Below are positions 1-6,949 of a DNA stretch of 21,554 nt, one piece after another; position 1 is the first letter of the stretch, and each line of letters opens with the position of its first letter. Under the pieces are notes generated by a model that worked only from the letters and a program-made list of their open reading frames with translations, was not told the origin of the DNA and did not search any database. Both the position numbers and the translations under genes were made by a program. Origin of the DNA: Oehlia diaphana (Eukaryota > Glomeromycota > Glomeromycetes > Glomerales > Glomeraceae); NCBI GenBank assembly GCA_003833135.1, contig QZLH01000360.1:77936-99489 (forward strand). Reading direction: 5' to 3'.

Positions 1-98
1 TGAGATTCGATTTTTAGATTCGATTAATCGATTCTACAGATACGATTCGATTTTCGATTAATTCGATTTTGGTAGAATCGATTCCAATCCCTATTATA
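1..98. repeat. End of a TCGATT-rich dispersed repeat
   Basis: The first 98 bases are built from overlapping copies of GATTCGATT and AATCGATT, ending in a segment reading GTAGAATCGATTCCAATCCC. Short self-complementary ATCGAT words recur. This looks like one end of a non-autonomous DNA transposon with a degenerate, internally repetitive terminal repeat; hAT-type elements often look like this, but that family name is an inference. The other end lies outside the window, so neither length nor target-site duplication can be judged. Confidence 0.45.
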
Positions 99-452
99 GT
101 TACTGACTGACATTATAATAATTCCGGCCCTGAAAAAATGCGTACTAATAGTAAAATTTTGCCAATTTCCTATGACCTATTTATATATTGTTCGGGGTCC
201 TTGTATACTAATAAAGAATACGAAATTCCAAAAAAAAATTTTTATCAATAACGAAGCCCGTAAAATTAATAGATTACTGATTATTTTCTCTTGTTGAGTG
301 CACTTAAACGTATTTAGAACTTCTCGCAAATATAAAATAGTATTTTATAACAAGTTAATTCTAGTAATTTTAAATAATTAATTTAATTTTTATCTACCAA
401 TTTTTAAATAATTTTTTGATATTTAAATTTTTTTTTATTAATTTTTTATTTT
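99..452. other. AT-rich stretch without a recognised gene
   Basis: No open frame of useful length and no recognisable relic was found on either strand. The stretch holds long T runs, especially at 430-456, just before the left inverted repeat at 453. Confidence 0.5.
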
Positions 453-465
453 TTTTGGGTAGTAT
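453..465 (+). repeat. Left arm of a 13-base inverted repeat
   Basis: TTTTGGGTAGTAT here is the exact reverse complement of the bases at 1837-1849. The two arms bracket the BTB-BACK relic. Just inside, 485-497 contains the near-perfect palindrome GGTGACGGTCACC. The arms may be terminal inverted repeats of a transposable element about 1.4 kb long. Flanking A and T runs hide any target-site duplication. Confidence 0.4.
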
Positions 466-549
466 CGTACTAAAGCTCACACTAGCGGTGACGGTCACCA
501 TACTTTTTAGAAAAATTTAAATCGATAAATTTTTGATTTAATTTTTAAT

Positions 550-1531
550 GTGCGTCATTAAAATTCGTAAGGATTATTTTTTGGTATTAAAAGGTTTAAG
601 TCATCCTCATTTCTACCCATCAATCGATTTGAATTTAATGTAACGGAATCAATTAAACCTCTTCTTGGTACACTTGGCATTCTAATTTTGGTTTCAGCTC
701 CAATCAAATGATGTGTTAACGTCATGAGGAATTATTGATTTATAAGGTCTAACCTTTTCATAAAAAATCATCCGAACTAATTTCTCTAAATCTAATTAAT
801 TGAATTAAACCATCCAAAGTTTCTCTTAAATCTTCAATATCTTTATTTATCCATTTATTTATATTAATATTAGATAATACACCTCTCGTATTTTCTTTTC
901 CCCATCTAATTAAAAAATCCCAAATATCGTCCTCTTCTTATCTAAACTTAAGATTAAAGAAAGAATTCTTTTTTTAATTTTAATAAATCTTTAGATTTAA
1001 ATAATTTTTAGCTTCAACTCAAATGTAAGAAATACAAAAATTTTGTAATTTTCTACAATTTTCTAATTTAAAATATTATTTATGACGGTAGAAAAATTTT
1101 CTATTAACCATACCTTATGATTTTCCACGAGATGTTCTTGAATATAAACAACAACTGGAAAGTCTAATTTTAATGATGCCGATCAATAATCCAAAAGTAT
1201 CTTCTCCTGAGGTTGATTCCAAATCAATAATTCCCGTGTATATACCGTAAAAGAAGTAAGGAGTATAAATTTAATTTTTTTCGTAAAAGTAATAGAGTGA
1301 GATGCGTTAAAATTTGGGGTTTTTTTTTCGTAATACGTAAAATAATCATACTTAGATTTCTTTTCGCAATATTTTTTCTGGTTCGAGTAATAATATATTC
1401 GGATTCTGGGTATAATATTATCAGAATGTGCATTATATTACTATCATTTCTCCCATAACTTCTATTGTAACATCAGAATTATAACAAGGTTTTCTATTAA
1501 ATAAGAAAAATTGTTGGATAAATTTGGTCAT
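550..1531 (-). pseudogene. Degraded BTB-BACK protein gene (BTB-TLDc type)
   Basis: No single frame is open for long, but reading across frames on the minus strand gives a clear BTB-BACK order. A possible start ATG lies at 1531-1529 (MTKFIQQFF). Then come SDVTIEVMGE (BTB start), GIYTGIIDLESTSGEDTFG, YIQEHLVENHKVWLIENF, KLENCRKLQNFCISYI (BACK start), EEDDIWDFLIRWGKENTRG, DLRETLDGLIQLIRFREISS, VRPYKSIIPHDV and RMPSVPRRGLIDSV. The trace ends at NNPYEF, where a TLDc domain would normally begin, so the C-terminal domain is missing. There are several stops and at least four frame changes, so no product is expected. Intact relatives are cullin-type ubiquitin ligase adaptors or TLDc proteins, heavily expanded in Rhizophagus. 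The family call is from motif recognition. Confidence 0.8.
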
Positions 1532-2302
1532 TTTTCATTTATTTTTTTTTTTTTTTGAGAAAAAAAGCGATAAAAATTTTATAATAAAAAAAAGGTTGAT
1601 GCATTTTTTTAAAAAAAAAATTATTAAGAAAAAGGAAAATATTTTTTTTTTTAAGGAAAAAAAAAAAATTTTTTTCGTATAATTTTTTTTTTTTTTCCGG
1701 ATTAGTTTGTTTTGTTTTAGAAATTAATTAATATTATATGCACTTGAGGTATTAAAAATAAAACGTTAAAAAATCACCGTATAACCGTATCAACATTAGC
1801 AAATATTAGCGGGCGGAGTTTCATGTCATTTTTTTAATACTACCCAAAATTTTATCCTAATTCTGATAAGGTGACAATGATATATATATAATGTGTATAT
1901 ATATATATTTATATTTAAAACTAAACGCATGGTTACGAGAATAAATCTATCGGCTGAATTTGTATACACACTTATTTAGAAATTCAAATTATCATGTATT
2001 TCCTTTTTTTGATTTGTGTTTTAAAATTTTATTTTTATTTATCAAGTACATGTCATACGATTGCATAGCCTTTTGTAACATAGGTCAATAGGTGTATATA
2101 TATTGTGTCTATTATCATGTATACTATTTGTTGCATGGATGATAGTACCTGAGACGTGTCACACTAACTTATATCGTGTGTCGCCAAAAATTTGGCTAAT
2201 ACGCAAAATTTACGTAATTGTTACGAAGTCACCTTCTTTATAACGGCATTAAAAAATTTTTTTTTTTTTATTTTTTTTTTTTTAAAAAAAAAAATTCCAA
2301 TA
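1532..2302. other. Intergenic region upstream of the kinase array gene
   Basis: No gene is visible. The stretch contains poly-A and poly-T runs (1540-1700), the right arm of the inverted repeat (1837-1849) and TA dinucleotide repeats at about 1880-1915. Directly before the proposed kinase start come T13, A, T13 and A11 (2257-2294), which could fold into a simple A:T hairpin in the transcript leader. No convincing TATA box or other promoter element could be assigned among so many AT words. Confidence 0.5.
1837..1849 (-). repeat. Right arm of the 13-base inverted repeat
   Basis: ATACTACCCAAAA is the exact reverse complement of 453-465. Just inside it (1809-1819) is a GC-rich segment, GCGGGCGGAGT, that is unusual for this window and may be a subterminal motif. 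The left arm has only a loosely similar sequence at the matching place. Confidence 0.4.
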
Positions 2303-2698
2303 ATGATAATTATAATTTTATTGATTTGCTTTTTCCTAATATTATTATTAGGAATAAAGAAGCTGTGTAAGAAATCTTTATTTGATATGCGTGATACTTC
2401 TAACGATCAAAAAAATAAGTTAAATCAAAATTTTATAAACTGGACCAGCGGAAATGAAAAAATCGATAATTTTATTAAAAAATTAGATTCAATAATTGAA
2501 TGGATACCATATAACCAATTTAATGATTTCAAAGAAATAAGTAATAAAAATAGTTCATTTATTTTATATTCAGTAATATGGAAGGATGGTCCACGATATG
2601 ATGAAAATAAAAAGGAAAGTGAAAGAACTCCTAATAAAAAAGTTGTATTGAAGTATTTATGCAATTCTCAAAATAATATTAATGAATTCTTATACAAG
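2303..2698 (+). other. Exon 1: hydrophobic anchor plus first N-lobe
   Basis: This exon encodes 132 residues. Residues 1-17 are almost all Ile, Leu and Phe, followed by a basic run (KKLCKK), the pattern of a signal anchor or transmembrane segment. Unlike the later units it has no zinc ribbon. It continues with NWTSGNEKIDNFI and EWIPYNQF, then a degenerate N-lobe: the glycine loop is replaced by ISNKNSSFILY, while VVLKYL keeps the beta3 lysine. It ends at the alphaC motif INEFLYK, directly before the donor GT at 2699. Confidence 0.65.
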
Positions 2699-5600
2699 GT
2701 AATATGAAAATTAATAATATTTATCGTAATTTAATTTATAATAATTTTATTATAATGACTGTTTGTGTTATGTATTTTTATATTTTAATAGGTTAAAAAA
2801 TATTTAAGATATGAACGTAATTATAAAATATATGGAATATCTCAAAATCCGAACACAAAAGATTATATTATGGTTCTTAATGATTATTTTTGTAAAACAT
2901 GTGGTAAAATTTATACAGATGTACGTAATGAATGGTGTATATGTTGTCAAATAAATGATATAGAGCAAAATTTTGCAAACTGGACTAGCGGGAATGAAAA
3001 AGTCGATGAGACTATTCAAAAAATGCAATTAAAAATTGGAAATATTACAAATATAATATTTAAATGGGTGCCATATGATCAATTTATTAATATCAAAAAA
3101 ATAGGGGAAAGTACCTTTACTACAGTACACTCAGCAATATGGACAGATGGTGTATTAAAATATAATTTTGCAAAACACGTATGGGAAAGAAAGTCTAATA
3201 AAAGGGTAACTTTAAAATGCTTATATGATTTACATGGTTTAAAGGAGGTATGAATTTCACCTAAAATTAAGTATTTTTATTCAATATAATGATTTTTTTT
3301 TGTTTTTATAGATTAAATCATACACCATCGCCATACATGGAGGCGTTCCTAAAATATATGGAATAACTCAAAATCCAGATACAAATGATTATGTTATGAT
3401 TCTTCAAGGTAGGATCTATTGTGAAAAATGCGGTGATAAATATACAGTTATAAAAAATAAATGGTGTAAGCCATGTCAAATAAATGATTTAAAGCAAAAT
3501 TTTACAAACTGGACCAGCGGAAATGAAAATATTGATGAATTTATTCAAGAAATGCAATTAAAAATTGAAACATTCAATGATAGGATTGTTGAATGGATAC
3601 CATATAACCAGATTAATGATATAAAAAAAATAGGTAATGATGATATTACTACAATATATACAGCAGTATGGATAAATGGCCCATTAGAATATCGTGGTAA
3701 AAATAAAAAGGAACAAGAAAGGATCCCTAATAAAAAAGTTATATTAAAGTATTTATATAATTCTCAAAATAATATCAATGAATTTTTAAATGAGGTACTA
3801 TGAAGATTTTATTTCTTTGTAATTCAATTTAAATAATTATATTATCATACTAATTTTTTGTGCTACGTATTTAACAGCTTAAATTATTTTTAAATTTTAG
3901 ATTTAATTTTCCTACATTATGTGGGGTAGCTCAAAATCCAGATACAAAAGAATATATTATAGTACTTCAAGATGGTAGTTATTGTAAAGATTGTGCTAGA
4001 GCATATACAGATATATTTGATAAATGGTGTAAACCATGTCAAATAAGTGCGTTAAAGAAAAATTTTGCAAACTGGACTAGCGGAAATGAAAAGATTGATG
4101 AGATTATTCAAGACGGTCAATTAAAAATTAAAAAATACAGTGACAGAATCATTGAATGGATATCATATGACAAATTTAAGAATATCAATGAAATAAGCAA
4201 AGATGATTTTTCTGAACTTTATTCAGCAATATGGAAGGATGGTACATTATATTATAATAATGGTAAAGTAGGATTGATAAAAATTCCTGATAACAAAGTT
4301 ATGTTGAAACGTTTTTACAATTCACGAGACATTACCAACGAATTTTTTAATGAGGTAGGAAATTTCTAATTTCTTTATAATTCAATTTGGGTACTTATAT
4401 TAATATTACTTTTTTTTATTTAAAGGTTAAATCCTCTATTAATAAAGATGAAATATGTGGGATATCTCAAAACCCAACTACTGAAGACTATATTATTGTT
4501 TATAGATGTAGTAAATATTGTCAAAAATGTGGTTATAGATATATTACATATGGATGGTGTAAAACATGTTATATAAATAATTTAAAATATAATTTTACAG
4601 CATGGACTAGTGGAAATAAAAAAGTTGATGATTTTATCCAAAAAATGCAATTAAATATTAAGAGTCATAATGATGTAATATTTGAATGGGTACCATATAA
4701 CCAATTTAATGATATCAAGGAAATACACATCGATGACTTTACTACAGTACGTTCAGCAATATGGACTGATGGGCCATTATGTGGATATAACTTGCGCTAT
4801 ATAGTGAAAAGAAACTTTTACAAAAAAGTTGCTTTAAAGTGTTTACATAATTCTCAAAATAATATCAGCGAACTTTTAAATGAGGTAATATAAATTTTAT
4901 TTCTTTGCAATCCAATTTAAACATAATTTTTATATACCGTAGATTATATTAATCCCATTGTGATATTTAACAGGTTAAATTGTATTCTATTAATAAAAAT
5001 GATAAATCTAACATTAAAATTTATGGAATATCTCAAGATCCAGATACAAAAGATTATATTATGGTTTTTCAAGATAGTTATTGTGAAAAATGTGGTAAAA
5101 CATATGCAAATGCAAATGCGAAAGATCTAAGTTACAAATGGTGTAATCCATGTCACATAGATAATTTAAAACAAAATTTTACAAATTGGACCAGTGGAAA
5201 TGAAATAATTGATAATTTCATTCAAACAATGCAATTAGCGATTAGAAGCTGGAATGATATAATAGCTGAATGGATACCATATAACCAGTTTAATGATATT
5301 AAAGAAATAGGCAAAGGTACTACACCTTTAATTTTTTTAATCTTATAAATTATAAGTTTCTTCAAACTAAATTTCCTGATATCTTTATTGTTTCCCAGGT
5401 GGTTTTGCTACAGTAAATTTAGCAATATGGATTGATGGTCCATTAAAATATAATAAGGAAAAAAAGGAATGGGATAGGATGCCTAATCAAAAGGTTGCCC
5501 TAAAAAGATTGCATAATTCACAAAATATTACTAGGAACTTTTTAAATGAGGTATATATTTTCTTTTGAATCTAATTAAACAATTCTAAATAATAATGTTA

Positions 5601-6512
5601 TTATTTTTCTGATTTTACTAATAGGTTAAGGCGTACTCTACTTCATATTCAAACCCTATTGATAATAATCCTTATAATAGTGGTGGAATACTTAAAATGT
5701 ATGGAATATCTCAAAATCCAGTTACTAAAGATTATATTATAGTTCTTCAATATGCAAATGAAGGAAATTTTGAAAATTATAAAGATGTATCGGAAAATTG
5801 GTATTGGTTTGAAAGATTACATGTATTAAGAAATATTATTAAAGGCCTTTAAAAAATTCATGAAATTAAAATGGTTCATCGTGATTTTCATACGGGAAAT
5901 ATACTAATGTTATCTGAATGTGCTTATAATACTATGCATCTCGTTAATAATGTATGTATTTCAGATATGGGATTATGTGGAGAAGTTGGTAATATGGATG
6001 AAACAAGAGTTTACGGAGTTATGCCTTATATGGCTCCTGAAATACTAAGAGGCAAACCATATACTCAAGCGGCAGATATATATAGTTTTGGTATGATTAT
6101 GTATTTTGTGGCAACTGGAAGACAACCTTTTAATGATTGTGCTCATGATCAATATTTAGCATTAAATATATGTGATGGGATTAGACCTGAGATAAATGAG
6201 CAAGGAGTACCAAAATTTTATGTTGATCTAATGAAAAAGTGTTGGGATTCAAATCCAGAAAATAGACCAACTGCTAATGAAATAGATAAATTGACTGACG
6301 TTTATAATCCAGAAAAAGGCGATGAAATTATAAAGCAAAATGATGAAGCGGATGAATATAGAAAAGCGAATATTTTATCTATTGAAAATAGCAAACTAAC
6401 TACTAGTACTCATCCGCAAGCTTATTATACTTCCCGATTACTTAACCCATTTACAAAAGATCTTCCAAAATATGATTCTGATTGTTTAGACTGTTTGATC
6501 GACCAAAGTTAG
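2303..6512 (+). CDS. Eight-exon TKL-like kinase gene with tandem N-lobe/zinc-ribbon modules and an in-frame stop
   Basis: Proposed exons: 2303-2698, 2792-3247, 3312-3794, 3878-4354, 4426-4884, 4974-5316, 5399-5550 and 5625-6512. All seven introns are GT-AG, 64-93 bases long; six are phase 0 and the one at 5317-5398 is phase 1. Joined, they give one frame of 1217 codons broken only by TAA at 5850-5852. The predicted product is therefore 997 residues unless the stop is bypassed or is a sequence error. Order: hydrophobic segment (residues 1-17), six N-lobes each preceded by NWTSGNE and EWIPYNQF-like motifs, zinc ribbons before N-lobes 2-6, then one C-lobe behind the stop. The last N-lobe has GKGGFATV and Lys907. 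The C-lobe has HRD (catalytic Asp1009), DMG in place of DFG, and APE. The start is uncertain: 2303 is the first in-frame ATG after a homopolymer leader, and 2387 is the next. If functional, the family would phosphorylate proteins in signalling, but no substrate can be named. The gene may be a recent pseudogene. Confidence 0.75.
2792..3247 (+). repeat. Exon 2: zinc-ribbon/N-lobe unit 2
   Basis: A 456-base exon in phase 0 at both ends. It starts with beta4-beta5 of the previous lobe (IYGISQNPNTKDYIMV), then a zinc ribbon CKTC-x11-CICC, NWTSGNEKVDETI, KWVPYDQF and an N-lobe with loop IGESTFTTVH, beta3 VTLKCL and the alphaC end GLKE. The glycine loop has lost most of its glycines. Acceptor AG is at 2790-2791, donor GT at 3248. 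Confidence 0.8.
3312..3794 (+). repeat. Exon 3: zinc-ribbon/N-lobe unit 3
   Basis: A 483-base exon in phase 0 at both ends. Order: IYGITQNPDTNDYVMI, zinc ribbon CEKC-x11-CKPC, NWTSGNENIDEFIQEMQL, EWIPYNQI, degenerate loop IGNDDITTIY, beta3 VILKYL and alphaC NNINEFLNE. Acceptor AG is at 3310-3311, donor GT at 3795. Among the degenerate units this is one of the closest to the family consensus outside the glycine loop. Confidence 0.8.
3878..4354 (+). repeat. Exon 4: zinc-ribbon/N-lobe unit 4
   Basis: A 477-base exon in phase 0 at both ends if the acceptor CAG ending at 3877 is used. Order: FPTLCGVAQNPDTKEYIIVL, zinc ribbon CKDC-x11-CKPC, NWTSGNEKIDEII, EWISYDKF, loop ISKDDFSELY, beta3 VMLKRF and alphaC TNEFFNE. 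No ATG opens it, so it is only recognisable as an internal exon. It is the most diverged repeat: IYGI has become LCGV and the glycine loop is lost. A second AG at 3899-3900 would bring TAA into frame at once. Confidence 0.8.
4426..4884 (+). repeat. Exon 5: zinc-ribbon/N-lobe unit 5
   Basis: A 459-base exon in phase 0 at both ends. Order: ICGISQNPTTEDYIIV, zinc ribbon CQKC-x9-CKTC (two residues shorter than in units 2-4), AWTSGNKKVDDFIQKMQL, EWVPYNQF, loop IHIDDFTTVR without glycines, beta3 VALKCL and alphaC NNISELLNE. Acceptor AG is at 4424-4425, donor GT at 4885. Confidence 0.8.
4974..5550 (+). repeat. Exons 6 and 7: unit 6, the only N-lobe with an intact glycine loop
   Basis: Exon 6 (4974-5316) carries IYGISQDPDTKDYIMV, a longer zinc ribbon CEKC-x16-CNPC, NWTSGNEIIDNFIQTMQL and EWIPYNQF. 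It ends inside the glycine codon of the loop. The phase 1 intron 5317-5398 splits the loop, and exon 7 (5399-5550) completes GKGGFATVNLAIW and adds beta3 VALKRL (Lys907) and NFLNE. The longer ribbon comes from a short repeat, GCAAATGCAAATGCG at 5106-5120, encoding ANANA. None of the other units has the extra intron, so this unit was either the unduplicated original or gained the intron later. Confidence 0.8.
5625..6512 (+). other. Exon 8: catalytic C-lobe, opening after an in-frame stop
   Basis: The exon starts with the usual phase 0 join (VKAYSTSYS) and beta4-beta5 MYGISQNPVTKDYIIVLQYA, without a zinc ribbon. TAA at 5850-5852 falls in the alphaE helix, two codons before IHE. The frame then continues unchanged with MVHRDFHTGNIL (catalytic loop, first ATG at 5871), ISDMGLCGE (DMG in place of DFG), YMAPEILRGKPYTQAADIYS, KCWDSNPENRPTA and a family-typical tail with THPQAYYTSRLLNP. 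From the internal ATG at 5871 it would give 213 residues lacking every N-lobe element. Confidence 0.85.
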
Positions 6513-6949
6513 AGAATATTTATTATTCGATCAAGTAATTAAAATTAAGATTTGAGAAAGAGAAGTTATTTAGTTTATTGGATTTTGATATTTTAATATT
6601 CTTTTAAGATAATATTTAAAATATTAATATTTCTATTTTATTATATTTTTTATTTATTCTTTTTTTACATATTTTATTTTATAAATAAATTAGTTTGAAT
6701 TAAACAATTAACGTATAGTGTTGTATATATATATATAATTTTGTGGTAAAATGAAATACTTTATTAATTATATGATAAAGAACATACAAGAAAATTTAAG
6801 TAATCCTGAGTTTGATTACAAATAAAAATTAGTAATCTTCCTCAATACTACTCCATCACATCCAATGAAGTTGTAGCGTTTTTTGCATACTACAAAGTAA
6901 TTAAAACAAAGAAAGAATAAAATTTATATAAACTAACTAAATACTCTTT
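6513..6949. other. 3' flank of the kinase array gene
   Basis: No gene is visible. The stretch is AT-rich with a TA repeat at about 6724-6737 and several AATAAA-like words, so polyadenylation probably occurs here, but no single site can be chosen. Confidence 0.5.

Noticed and set aside
1224..1433. 69-codon minus-strand open frame
   Set aside because: It is an off-frame reading through the BTB relic; the relic explains the sequence better.
2192..2302. N-terminal extension of the kinase array frame to 2192
   Set aside because: It begins with TTG, reads through poly-T/poly-A as Phe and Lys runs, and has no family motif; ATG 2303 is preferred.
2425..3028. Two minus-strand open frames (2425-2664, 2804-3028)
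   Set aside because: They lie antisense to kinase exons 1 and 2 and have no domain; shadows of the coding strand.
2303..6512. Reading the array as six separate small genes
   Set aside because: Each unit lacks its own start, most end at a conserved donor GT, and all joins are in phase; one multi-exon gene is simpler.
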